Assembly (NCBI RefSeq): GCF_900465315.1
Contig: NZ_UBIX01000013.1
DNA from: Asaia bogorensis_B
GTDB taxonomy: Bacteria > Pseudomonadota > Alphaproteobacteria > Acetobacterales > Acetobacteraceae
Reading direction: 5' to 3' (one strand)
Length of the DNA stretch: 64,000 nt
The position numbers were made by a program, and so were the translations under genes. Shown one piece after another: positions 17,560 to 26,245 of this stretch; the first letter of the stretch is position 1; every line of letters starts with the position of its first letter. Under the pieces are notes generated by a model. The model was not told where the DNA came from. It did not search any database and saw only the letters and a list, made by a program, of their open reading frames with translations.

Positions 17560-17604
17560 AGGCTCAGCCCTTGAGGGCCAGTTGACAAGGCAGGAGGACA
17601 AGCC

Positions 17605-20298
17605 ATGAGAACCGTTGGACGGGATTCCCTGGGCGTGATGCGGGATCTGGAGGTTGATGGCCGAAAGTACCACATCTTCTCCCTGCCAGAGGCGGCGGCC
17701 AAGCTGGGCAATCTGTCCCGCCTGCCGGTTAGCCTCAAGGTTCTTCTCGAGAACGTTCTGCGTTTCGAGGACGGGCTGAGCTATCGCACTGAAGATGCGC
17801 AGGCCATTGTCGACTGGACGGCAAAGGGCCATTCGGATCAGGAAGTGCCCTTCAAACCGGCGCGTATCCTCATGCAGGATTTCACCGGCGTTCCGGCCGT
17901 GGTCGATCTCGCTGCCATGCGCGACGGCATCATTGCCCTTGATGGCGATCCGGAGAAGGTGAACCCGCTGGTGCCGGTCGATCTCGTGATCGATCACTCG
18001 GTCATGGTGGATGTGGCGGGCAGCGCCGATGCGCTGGAACGCAATGTCGAAATCGAGTTCGAGCGCAATGGCGAGCGTTATGCCTTCCTGCGCTGGGGCC
18101 AGGGCGCGTTCGAGAACTTCCGCGTTGTGCCGCCGGGTGCAGGCATCTGCCATCAGGTCAATCTCGAATATCTGGCTCAGGCCGTCTGGACCGGCAAGGT
18201 CGATGGCAAGGACTATGCCTATCCCGATACGCTTTATGGCACGGACAGCCACACCACCATGGTGAACGGAATGGGCGTGCTTGGTTGGGGTGTGGGCGGC
18301 ATTGAGGCCGAGGCTGCCATGCTCGGCCAGCCTATCGCCATGCTGATCCCGGATGTGATCGGCGTGCGTCTCGAGGGTGTTCTGCCTGAGGGCGCGACCG
18401 CGACCGATCTTGTGCTGACCATTACCGAAATGCTGCGCGCCGAAGGCGTGGTCGGCAAGTTCGTGGAATTCTTCGGCCCCGCCCTCGATCATCTGCCCGT
18501 GGCCGATCGTTCGACCATCGCCAATATGGCGCCGGAATATGGTGCAACCTGCGGGTTCTTCCCGGTCGATGCGCTGACGCTCGACTATTTGCACCAGACA
18601 GGCCGCGACGAGCATCGCATCCGCCTCACCGAGGCCTATCTGCGCGCTCAGGGCATGTTCCGCGACGCTGATACGCCTGAGCCTGTGTTCTCGAAGGTTC
18701 TGTCGCTCGATCTCTCGACCATCATCCCCTCACTGGCTGGTCCCAAGCGTCCGCAGGATCGCGTGGCCCTGACCAATGCGACGGCGGCTTTCGAGGACGC
18801 ACTGACGACCACGCTGGGCGTGAAGCCCGACGACGTGCGCAAGCGCGCCATCGTGGCCGGGTCGGATTACGACATCGGTCATGGCGATGTGGTGATTGCG
18901 GCCATCACCTCCTGCACCAACACCTCCAACCCGGCGGTTCTGGTGGCGGCTGGTCTGGTGGCGCGCAAGGCCCGTGCGCTTGGCCTGAAGCCCAAGCCCT
19001 GGGTCAAGACGTCGCTCGCCCCCGGCTCGCAGGTGGTGACGGATTATCTCGACAAGGCGGGTCTCAGTGCCGATCTCGATGCGCTTGGCTTCGAGACGGT
19101 CGGTTATGGCTGCACGACCTGTATCGGCAATTCGGGCCCCATCGCCCAGCCGATCGTGGATGCGATCGAAGGCAATGGTCTGGTGGCGACGTCGGTGCTT
19201 TCGGGTAACCGTAACTTTGAAGGGCGCATCTCGCCCAACGTGCGCGCCAACTACCTCGCCAGCCCGCCGCTGGTGGTGGCCTATGCCCTGCTTGGCACCC
19301 TGCGCAAGGACATCACGAAAGAGCCTCTCGGCATCTCGAAGGATGGCAAGGAAATCTTCCTGCGCGATATCTGGCCGAGCAATGAAGAGATCGCAGCGCT
19401 TATCAAGTCCTCCGTCACGCGTGAGAGCTTTGTCGAGCGTTATGGCAGCATCTCGAAGGGCACGAAGCAGTGGCAGGCTCTGGCCGTTGCCAGCGACGCC
19501 CGTACCTTCGCTTGGTCGGACAGCTCGACCTACATCCAGAAGCCGCCCTATTTCGAAGGGCTGACCAAGGAGCCGGGCGAGACGCATGACATCGAGAATG
19601 CACGCATTCTCGCACTGCTGGGCGACAACATCACGACTGACCACATCTCACCGGCAGGCGCCATCAAGCCGTCTTCCCCGGCGGGCAAGTTCCTGAGCGA
19701 GCATCAGGTGGCGGTTGCGGATTACAACTCCTACGGGTCGCGTCGCGGCAATGACCGCGTGATGGTGCGTGGCACCTTTGCCAATATCCGCATCCGCAAC
19801 GAGATGCTTCCGGGCGTCGAGGGCGGCATGTCGAAATACCTGCCTGATGGCACGGTGGCGTCGATCTATGACGTGGCGCATCGCTATCAGCAGGATGGCA
19901 CGCCTCTGGTCGTGATTGGCGGGCGTGAATACGGCATGGGCTCCTCGCGTGACTGGGCTGCCAAGGGCACGAATCTGCTGGGCATCAAGGCCGTGATTGC
20001 AGAGAGCTTCGAGCGTATCCATCGTTCCAATCTCGTGGGCATGGGCGTTCTGCCTCTTACGTTCCGTGAGGGCACGACGCGCAAAACGCTCGGGCTGGAT
20101 GGCACCGAAACGATCTCGCTGGGTGGGCTCGAGTCCATCACCCCGCGCATGACCGTACCCATGACCATCACCCGCGCCAGCGGCGAGACCGAGCAGGTCG
20201 ATCTTCTTTGCCGTATCGATACGCTTGATGAAGTCGCCTATTACAGGCATGGAGGGATTCTCCCTTATGTCCTGCGCGGGATGACCGAAACTGACTGA
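17605..20298 (+). CDS. acnA: aconitate hydratase A
   Basis: An 897-residue cytosolic aconitase of the IRP/AcnA type that isomerises citrate to isocitrate. The three iron-sulfur ligands are Cys437 (TSCTNTSNP), Cys503 and Cys506 (YGCTTCIGNSG). Other markers are TDSHTTMVNGMGVLGWGVGG, GDNITTDHISPAG and GREYGMGSSRDWAAKG. Length matches the family. ATG 17605 follows GGAGG at good distance. The following ABC transporter gene appears to start within its last codons, so readthrough cotranscription is likely although no metabolic link is obvious. Confidence 0.97.
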   Translation: MRTVGRDSLGVMRDLEVDGRKYHIFSLPEAAAKLGNLSRLPVSLKVLLENVLRFEDGLSYRTEDAQAIVDWTAKGHSDQEVPFKPARILMQDFTGVPAVVDLAAMRDGIIALDGDPEKVNPLVPVDLVIDHSVMVDVAGSADALERNVEIEFERNGERYAFLRWGQGAFENFRVVPPGAGICHQVNLEYLAQAVWTGKVDGKDYAYPDTLYGTDSHTTMVNGMGVLGWGVGGIEAEAAMLGQPIAMLIPDVIGVRLEGVLPEGATATDLVLTITEMLRAEGVVGKFVEFFGPALDHLPVADRSTIANMAPEYGATCGFFPVDALTLDYLHQTGRDEHRIRLTEAYLRAQGMFRDADTPEPVFSKVLSLDLSTIIPSLAGPKRPQDRVALTNATAAFEDALTTTLGVKPDDVRKRAIVAGSDYDIGHGDVVIAAITSCTNTSNPAVLVAAGLVARKARALGLKPKPWVKTSLAPGSQVVTDYLDKAGLSADLDALGFETVGYGCTTCIGNSGPIAQPIVDAIEGNGLVATSVLSGNRNFEGRISPNVRANYLASPPLVVAYALLGTLRKDITKEPLGISKDGKEIFLRDIWPSNEEIAALIKSSVTRESFVERYGSISKGTKQWQALAVASDARTFAWSDSSTYIQKPPYFEGLTKEPGETHDIENARILALLGDNITTDHISPAGAIKPSSPAGKFLSEHQVAVADYNSYGSRRGNDRVMVRGTFANIRIRNEMLPGVEGGMSKYLPDGTVASIYDVAHRYQQDGTPLVVIGGREYGMGSSRDWAAKGTNLLGIKAVIAESFERIHRSNLVGMGVLPLTFREGTTRKTLGLDGTETISLGGLESITPRMTVPMTITRASGETEQVDLLCRIDTLDEVAYYRHGGILPYVLRGMTETD

Positions 20299-21061
20299 TC
20301 ACGCCGAGACCGTTCTCGACGCCAGAAACATCACCAAGAGCTTTGGGCGACATGTCGTGCTGCACGACATGTCGCTTCGCGTTAGGCGTGGTGACCTGAT
20401 TTCCATCATCGGGCCTTCGGGCTGCGGGAAATCGACTTTTCTTCGCTGTCTCAATTTTCTGGAGATACCCGATTCCGGAACGATCCGGATCCGGGATATC
20501 GAAATCGACACGGTCGCCGGTCAGGGCTGGAACCGCGCCCAGGAGCGCCGTGCCCATAAGCTGCGTGCCCATGTCGGCATGGTTTTCCAGTCGTTCAACC
20601 TGTTTCCCCATCGCACTGTTCTGGACAATGTCATGCTGGCGCCACGGGCGGTTAAAGGCATGGCGACTGGCGATATCGCGCCGCTGGCGCGTGGTCTGCT
20701 GGCGAAGGTCGGGCTCGATGGTCTGGCTGACCGTTATCCCTCGACACTGTCTGGCGGTCAGCAGCAGCGTGCGGCCATTGCCCGCGCCCTGGCCATGAAA
20801 CCGGCCATCATGCTCTATGACGAGCCGACCTCTGCGCTGGACCCCGAACTGGCTGAAGAGGTCCTGCAGGTCATGCGCAGACTGGACGAGGAAGGCATGA
20901 CCCAGATTGTCGTGACGCACGATATGCGCTTTGCCCGTGCGGCATCGAACCGCGTGCTGTATGTCGAGGGTGGGCATATTATCGAAAGCGGCGACCCTGA
21001 AGAAGTCTTTGCGGCTCCCGAAGATGCCAGAACGCGTCGCTTCCTGAGGTCGCTACTGTGA
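20291..21061 (+). CDS. amino-acid ABC transporter ATP-binding protein (GlnQ/HisP type), probable CTG start
   Basis: A polar amino-acid importer ATPase of 256 residues. It has Walker A IIGPSGCGKST, Q-loop VFQSFNLFPH, signature LSGGQQQR, Walker B IMLYDEPTSALD and the switch VVTHDM. Family proteins begin with a strand like VLDARNITKSFGRHVVL, which here lies upstream of the first GTG (20357). The only NTG codon between the preceding in-frame stop (20282) and that strand is CTG 20291, overlapping the acnA stop, with GGGA 9 bases upstream. A GTG start would cut off the first beta strand. The next gene overlaps the stop codon, so the two make one transporter. Confidence 0.85.
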   Translation: MTDHAETVLDARNITKSFGRHVVLHDMSLRVRRGDLISIIGPSGCGKSTFLRCLNFLEIPDSGTIRIRDIEIDTVAGQGWNRAQERRAHKLRAHVGMVFQSFNLFPHRTVLDNVMLAPRAVKGMATGDIAPLARGLLAKVGLDGLADRYPSTLSGGQQQRAAIARALAMKPAIMLYDEPTSALDPELAEEVLQVMRRLDEEGMTQIVVTHDMRFARAASNRVLYVEGGHIIESGDPEEVFAAPEDARTRRFLRSLL

Positions 21062-22629
21062 TGGCCCGCATCGTGTCAGGGCGGGTTCTTGCCAGCGCCC
21101 TGATGGGGGTGATGCTTCTGATCGGTGGCCATCCTGCCCGTGCCCAGACATCTTCACCCTTACCAGCGATAAGCAACACGGCTTCTTCGTCGGTTCTGAA
21201 CTGGGCCTCGGATGGTGAGGCCAATGTTCCCTATGTCTTTCACGACCCGGCGGACACGAATCGCCTTGAGGGATTCGAGTTCGACATGGTGCAGGAGATC
21301 GCCCGGCGTCTGAAACGTACACCGCATTTCGTGCAGAATGATTGGGACGGTCTGATACCCGGCCTCCAGCGCGGCATGTATGACATGGTGGTGGACGGCA
21401 TTGAGATGACGCCCGACCATGTGAAGGCGGCGCTCTTCTCACGGCCTTACTATGTGACCGGCGATCGCATCGTGGTGCGTCGCGACCGTCAGGACCTTGC
21501 TAGTTTCGCGGCCCTCAAGGGGCATGTGGTCGGAACGATCAAGGAGACGCTGGCCGAGCGGCTGTTGCAGAACGAGCCGAGCATTACCACGCGTTCTTAC
21601 GAGGAGGAGACCTATGCCTTTTCGGACCTGCGCAACGGGCGTCTGGATGCGCTCCTGCTCGACGGACCCATCGCGCTTTTCTATGCCGGGGTAACTGATG
21701 ATCTGGTGATCGTTGGTAAGCCGGTCGGGCAGACCCGCTATGGCATTGCCTTCAAGCCGGGCAATGTCGCGCTTCATGATTCCGTCGATCATGTGCTGGG
21801 TGACATGATGAGCGATGGGACGCTTCAGACCATTCTGCGGCGCTGGAATCTCTGGACACCCGACATGGCTGCCATGACGGGCGACCATACGGTGCGTGAG
21901 GTGCCTCCTGTCGCGTGGCTGCGCTATCGCGACGCCATGCGCAGTCAGCTTGGCTGGATGGGGCAGCTCCACCGTTATCTCGGATTTCTGCCCATCATCG
22001 GCAAGGCGGCGGTGCTGACCCTTGTGGTGTCGGCCCTTTCCATGATCCTTGCCGTCAGTCTGGGGCTCGTGCTTGCCTTGTGCCGCCACTACGGCGTACG
22101 CCCCCTGCAATGGCTGAGCGGTCTCTACATTGAGGTTGTGCGTGGTACGCCCCTGCTTATCCAGGTTCTCTTCATCTTCTATGGTCTGCCGGGCATAGGC
22201 ATCAAACTGTCGCCTTTCTTCGCGGGCGTGCTGGCCTTGGGCCTCAATTACGCGGCCTATGAAGCCGAAAATTACCGGGCTGGCCTCTCCTCTGTGCCGC
22301 GCGGGCAAATGGAGGCGGCCATTGCGCTCAATATGACGCGCGCCAAGGCTGTGCGACTGGTGATCGTGCCGCAGGCTTTCCGCACGGTCCTGCCGGTCAT
22401 GACCAACGACTTCATTGCCCTGCTCAAGGATTCTTCGCTGGTGAGTGTGATCACGCTGACCGAGCTGACAAAGACCTATATCCGGCTTTCATCGACCTAT
22501 TACGACTATATCGGTACCGGGCTTCTGATCGGTGCGGCCTATCTGCTGCTCGGTCTGCCTTTCGTCCGTTTTGCCCGCCATGTGGAACGCCGACTTGGGC
22601 AGAGCCTCACACGCTCGGGACACCACTGA
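21061..22629 (+). CDS. fused amino-acid binding protein-permease of an ABC importer
   Basis: A 522-residue fusion. A signal or first membrane segment (LASALMGVMLLIGGHPARA) is followed by a periplasmic SBP_bac_3 domain (about 45-285: GFEFDMVQEIARRL, NDWDGLIPGL, YDMVVDGIEMT, TRYGIAFKPGN). A HisM/GlnP-type permease domain follows (about 310-515), with the EAA loop EAAIALNMTRAKAVRLVIVPQAFR and TNDFIALLKDSSLVSV. Such fusions are known in several bacteria and tether the binding protein to the membrane. ATG 21061 overlaps the ATPase stop (TGATG); a GTG at 21058 is in frame. Substrate is a polar or acidic amino acid by family, not proven. Confidence 0.9.
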   Translation: MARIVSGRVLASALMGVMLLIGGHPARAQTSSPLPAISNTASSSVLNWASDGEANVPYVFHDPADTNRLEGFEFDMVQEIARRLKRTPHFVQNDWDGLIPGLQRGMYDMVVDGIEMTPDHVKAALFSRPYYVTGDRIVVRRDRQDLASFAALKGHVVGTIKETLAERLLQNEPSITTRSYEEETYAFSDLRNGRLDALLLDGPIALFYAGVTDDLVIVGKPVGQTRYGIAFKPGNVALHDSVDHVLGDMMSDGTLQTILRRWNLWTPDMAAMTGDHTVREVPPVAWLRYRDAMRSQLGWMGQLHRYLGFLPIIGKAAVLTLVVSALSMILAVSLGLVLALCRHYGVRPLQWLSGLYIEVVRGTPLLIQVLFIFYGLPGIGIKLSPFFAGVLALGLNYAAYEAENYRAGLSSVPRGQMEAAIALNMTRAKAVRLVIVPQAFRTVLPVMTNDFIALLKDSSLVSVITLTELTKTYIRLSSTYYDYIGTGLLIGAAYLLLGLPFVRFARHVERRLGQSLTRSGHH

Positions 22630-23156
22630 GAAGTCTGTTACAAAACTTCTGTGTCCGATGCAGAGGTAAGTGGGTCGTTCGCAGCAGGATCGTGAGCAGC
22701 ATGTTCCACCATGATGGTGTGAGGCACCAGGACTTCGGGCGCAATGCTCAGGCGCAGTAAGCGTTGCATGATCGGCATGGTGCGACGTGCAGCCCGTGAA
22801 CCGACCCGGCTTAACAGCCTGGCGACAGGCTGAGCAAGCGGGAGGGACGCAGCCACAGCCGTGAATGTGCCAAAAATGGGCGTACCGTTTTCCCTTTGAC
22901 CTATTCGCGAGCGCTCCCCTAGCCTCATGAGATAACGCGGTCGACCGGGACAGTGATTATGCAACGCGCCAAATGAAGGCGCGCGAGGCATCGAACATGA
23001 TGGAGGAGCAAGTGTTCGCTGAGACGGATTCAGCCTCGTCAACGCATACGATCATCATGGTGATGTCAGAAATTGCTTATGGAGGCGGGAGGCACCCACA
23101 AGAGAGCGCCGCCTGACCGTTCCATTCCTCATAAACCGGCTATGCTCCCGCTCCGC
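22630..23156 (-). other. 527-base gap with a doubtful 134-codon frame
   Basis: Between the convergent transporter and the membrane-protein operon there is no convincing gene. One minus-strand frame (22638-23042, or from ATG 22926 as 95 residues) would encode a Pro/Arg/Ser-rich product with one mildly hydrophobic stretch (FTAVAASLPLAQPVARLL). I recognise no family and no clear ribosome site. An AGAAGT/ACTTCT hairpin overlaps the transporter stop. It may be untranslated or decayed sequence. Confidence 0.25.
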
Positions 23157-24122
23157 CTAGGGGGCAGCAGGGTCTTTGGCCAGCAAAGCGTCAGGAACCG
23201 TACCGCTATAGTCAGTGGTCATGCCATGACGCATGACTGGGACCCATTCTGCAAACCAGTTATCGACGTGTCGAACAAATTCGAGCGCGTCCGGAGCCCG
23301 GTTGATGAGACGCTTGTCCCAATAAGGGAGCGGGGCCCGCAGAACCACTGTGCCGGGGCGGGTAGGCGAGAGAAGAAGCGTTACGTTGGTGGAGCCCTTC
23401 GTGCTCTCACCGGCGCCGCTACTGTTCAGCCAGCTCGCAACAACGAACAGGGACGGCATGGGAAAGCCCAGCGTCGTCAGGCGTTTGAAGGCAAGCTGGA
23501 TCAGCGGGTCTGTGGATATGGCGCCGTTCGGTCCCAGATAGGCCGCCGTGAGATAAGCACATTCGATCTTGCCATCAGGATGATCAGCCAGGATGGTAGA
23601 ATGGTAATTCCTGTCATCGTGACAGTGGTTATAGGCATTCTCGATGACGTCGCGTGGCAGTTCCTGATTGGTCGTGCTGGCAATCAGCACTCCCGTGACG
23701 ATACCGCGATCGGTTCGCACTAGAACATTGAGCGACATCATGCCGTTCAGCCCGTACTGGCCGCTGAGCACTGGATGCCACACTCCGGCAGGTAGGGGTA
23801 GGCTGTGGCCGCCAAACGGAATGGCGCCCGTAATCGCCGTCGCAATATCAGGTGTCACGAAGCGCTCGGGGTCGTTCAGGTCGGGACCTGCGCTGCCAGT
23901 GCTGTTGCCGCGCGTCTCGTCCGTTTCAGGCGGAGCATCAGGATCTGACGGCGTCTTGCTGCCAAAAGAGGGCAGGTGACGGGTCAGAGCGTGCAGCCAC
24001 CCGGTATGTCGGGAAACGAACGGTGTAGGGAAGATCAGTCCCAGCACCAGAAACAGGAATGTTGTGTAGAGAAAAAAGCGCCACGCAGGGGCGCGGCGCC
24101 ACAGGCGCGACGATGCAGACAT
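23157..24122 (-). CDS. unknown single-pass membrane protein (third gene of the AAA+ cassette)
   Basis: A 321-residue protein. A basic N-terminus (SSRLWRRAPAWR) precedes one transmembrane segment (FFLYTTFLFLVLGLIF, about 16-31), giving a short cytoplasmic tail and a large periplasmic part. A polar low-complexity linker (about 55-85, many Asp/Pro/Ser/Thr) leads to a folded-looking domain with GQYGLNGMMSLNVLV, CHDDRNYHSTILADHP and LPYWDKRLINRAPDALEFVRH. No family is recognised. It lies 21 bases after the stop of the membrane AAA+ ATPase and is probably its partner. Confidence 0.7.
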   Translation of the reverse strand: MSASSRLWRRAPAWRFFLYTTFLFLVLGLIFPTPFVSRHTGWLHALTRHLPSFGSKTPSDPDAPPETDETRGNSTGSAGPDLNDPERFVTPDIATAITGAIPFGGHSLPLPAGVWHPVLSGQYGLNGMMSLNVLVRTDRGIVTGVLIASTTNQELPRDVIENAYNHCHDDRNYHSTILADHPDGKIECAYLTAAYLGPNGAISTDPLIQLAFKRLTTLGFPMPSLFVVASWLNSSGAGESTKGSTNVTLLLSPTRPGTVVLRAPLPYWDKRLINRAPDALEFVRHVDNWFAEWVPVMRHGMTTDYSGTVPDALLAKDPAAP

Positions 24123-24143
24123 CAGGAAATCAGACCAGAGATA

Positions 24144-25412
24144 TCAAGGCGTAAGACGGGCATTGAGTGCTTGTTTCTCTTCTGCGATTTCAGCAACCAC
24201 GCCGTTATCTGTCATGACCAGACGCACAAGCTTGGCGCCATTCTGACGGGCGAGGATGAGACTTTCACTAACCATATCCTCGATCGATCTGACAAGATCA
24301 CGCGCCGAGGCACCCGTTCCGAGCTTCTGCTGCCGTTGAAGCAATTGGAACAGGAGATGGGCGTCGATGCCGCCCGCTTCCACGTTCAGGCCGTATCCCT
24401 TGATCATGGCTTCGATTTCAAGCGCTGCGACACGGGCCAGATCGAGGCCGTGGAGACGACGGAATACGAATATGCGGTCGAGGCGATTGAGAACCTCGGG
24501 GGCAAAGCCGGCCTTGCGCAGGGCTTCGGTGGACTCGGCACGCATCCGCTCGGCGTCGTCATGCAACCTGTCAGCGATCTCCGTGAGCTCTTCAGTCGCG
24601 ATGTTCGACGTCAGTATGAAGATCGCACGCGTTGTCGAGATCTGTGCCCCTGTGGAGGCCTCGGTTACATGGCCATCATTCCAGGCGGTGAGAAACTTCT
24701 TGAAGACGTCCGGATGGGCTTTCTCGATTTCGTCGAGCAGCACAACGGCGTCGGGTTTCTCCTGCAACCCCCCGGTGAGCTTGCCGAAGCTGTCCGATCC
24801 GACATAGCCCTTGGGGGAGCCAAAAAGCTGCGTGGCCGCATGGGGGCTGGACATTTGGGTCATGTCAAAATGCAGCAGGGGGCGCTCCATCTGGCGCGCG
24901 ATCTGCTTGGCAAGATAGGTTTTGCCTGTGCCGGGCGGGCCGGCCATCAGGAAGATGCCGACCGGTTTGTTGCGTACGTGCAGGGCAAGGCGCCGGCGAA
25001 GCTGCTGGGCAATATCCTCGCAAACCTGGTCCTGCCCGATGACACGGGCTCGCAGCGCTGCGGCAAGCTCCTCGGCGTCAATCGTTGTTTCGCGCTGTTC
25101 CTGCGCCATCAGGGCTTCGAGCATGCCGCGGTTGGTCAGTCTCGCCAGTGAGTCCATGAGAATACCTCTCCTTCTGCGAAGGCCTTTTCGGATCAGCTTT
25201 TCGGAATGTGTTTCAAAGAGAAGGCCGCTCAGTACCGCGATCGCCGAAATCCCGGCCAGAGGGAGGTAGGCCTCGCGCGCCCAAGAGAAAAAGCGGACGA
25301 ACATGCTCCCTGAGAGATGCAGGGCCACGGCCGCCTGAATGCTCGCCAGAAGCAGGAAGATAACCATCATGACGGGCATGAGACGGTTTAGGGCAGGAAG
25401 CAGGGCTTTCAT
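24144..25412 (-). CDS. membrane-anchored Hsp100/ClpB-D2-like AAA+ ATPase
   Basis: A 422-residue protein. Two N-terminal transmembrane segments (about 12-31 and 48-66) are followed by one AAA+ module: Walker A GPPGTGKT (158-165), pore loop GYVG (202-205), Walker B VVLLDE (223-228) in LLDEIEKAH, sensor 1 Asn270 (LTSN), arginine finger Arg310 (EVLNRLD), sensor 2 Arg371 (GASARDL) and a ClpB D2-small-like C-terminus. The aromatic pore loop is that of protein-threading ATPases. The ClpB N-domain, D1 ring and coiled-coil are absent, and I see no ClpP-binding IGF loop. The start overlaps the upstream gene by four bases. A role in unfolding or extracting membrane or periplasm-linked substrates is inferred. 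Confidence 0.8.
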   Translation of the reverse strand: MKALLPALNRLMPVMMVIFLLLASIQAAVALHLSGSMFVRFFSWAREAYLPLAGISAIAVLSGLLFETHSEKLIRKGLRRRRGILMDSLARLTNRGMLEALMAQEQRETTIDAEELAAALRARVIGQDQVCEDIAQQLRRRLALHVRNKPVGIFLMAGPPGTGKTYLAKQIARQMERPLLHFDMTQMSSPHAATQLFGSPKGYVGSDSFGKLTGGLQEKPDAVVLLDEIEKAHPDVFKKFLTAWNDGHVTEASTGAQISTTRAIFILTSNIATEELTEIADRLHDDAERMRAESTEALRKAGFAPEVLNRLDRIFVFRRLHGLDLARVAALEIEAMIKGYGLNVEAGGIDAHLLFQLLQRQQKLGTGASARDLVRSIEDMVSESLILARQNGAKLVRLVMTDNGVVAEIAEEKQALNARLTP

Positions 25413-26047
25413 TGCGCGATGACGTCCAGGGTGACCAGCTCCGAGGAGCTCAGTGTGGGGAGGTTATACATCCCGTAGACAGTCAATACGCTGGCGGCAA
25501 GCGTGTTGCCCGCAAGCATATGGACGGGTGAAATTGTCACTTCCCCTGCGTGGTAGATCGGAATGGTGACGGCCTTGAGGGCCGGGCTCAGAGTGACGAT
25601 CTGGGAGAACCCTCCCGTGTCGATCTTGACGCTTGTTCCTGCCTTGCCGTCGATTTCAGCGATAGGCATCTGAACGAGCGAAATATCCCGTCTCTTGTAA
25701 GCTGCAAGAATACGTGCCTGATCCTGGGTACTATAGTTCGAATGGGCCAGTGCCAGGGCCGCTCGCCCTTCTGGAATCATGGGCAGGTCGGCCCCCATAT
25801 GCGACGCCGTGGCTGGGGTTTGTGTTCTAGTAGGCGGCGCCGCAACTTCGGCAGTCGTCTGGTTCGTGCCCGTGTGACCAGAATGGGCAGGGTCAGCGCC
25901 GAACTGATGCACCACAGCAAGGCCTGACAGAGCGAGCGCAGCGACAATGATGCACCCGCCAAGGCGCGGGAATCCTCGTCCCTTATGCGCAGCATCATCA
26001 GGGTGCATTTCCATCAATTGCGGGGCGGGATGCTCTTCATTGCTCAT
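25409..26047 (-). CDS. unknown single-pass membrane protein (first gene of the AAA+ cassette)
   Basis: A 212-residue protein with a polar cytoplasmic N-terminus (about 1-28), one transmembrane helix (GCIIVAALALSGLAVVHQF, about 31-49), a Thr/Ala/His-rich linker (about 50-88) and a compact beta-rich C-terminal domain (KIDTGGFSQIVTLSPALKAV, ITPIYH-like strands, LPTLSSSELVTLDVIAQ at the end). It resembles no family I can name. It is the promoter-proximal gene and overlaps the AAA+ ATPase gene by four bases. It is divergent from rimP. Confidence 0.7.
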   Translation of the reverse strand: MSNEEHPAPQLMEMHPDDAAHKGRGFPRLGGCIIVAALALSGLAVVHQFGADPAHSGHTGTNQTTAEVAAPPTRTQTPATASHMGADLPMIPEGRAALALAHSNYSTQDQARILAAYKRRDISLVQMPIAEIDGKAGTSVKIDTGGFSQIVTLSPALKAVTIPIYHAGEVTISPVHMLAGNTLAASVLTVYGMYNLPTLSSSELVTLDVIAQ

Positions 26048-26163
26048 ATCCTGTGACGATGGCAGGGCCCGTCATTCCCTCGCAACCGTTACGGGAGTCC
26101 AATAATGTAAGCGTATGTAACGTACGTGACTCGTCCGTTTCCTTTCGCGAGTCTTGCATCGAC

Positions 26164-26243
26164 GGCCATCTTGGCCTAAACAGCCCGTATTCCTTTCATC
26201 TTTCGTCTTATCGGGGGGTGGCCTTGACGGGCCGCCTTTTTTG
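26164..26243 (+). promoter_or_regulatory. predicted transcription attenuator in the rimP leader
   Basis: An intrinsic-terminator shape stands directly before rimP: stem GGTGGCC (26217-26223) with GGCCGCC (26230-26236), one G-T pair, 6-base loop, then six T (26237-26242), only three bases before the TTG start. The upstream GGCCATC (26164-26170) can pair with the same GGTGGCC arm, which would block the terminator, so an antiterminator is available. A further GACTCG/CGAGTC hairpin lies near 26128-26153. A rimP leader attenuator has been described in gammaproteobacteria; a parallel device here is inference. A promoter-like TTGCAT-N17-TAAACA (26154-26182) inside the region complicates the model. 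Confidence 0.5.
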
Positions 26244-26245
26244 TC

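Noticed and set aside
17437..18615. Minus-strand open frame of 392 codons
   Set aside because: Antisense to acnA; His/Asp/Arg-rich composition typical of shadow frames.
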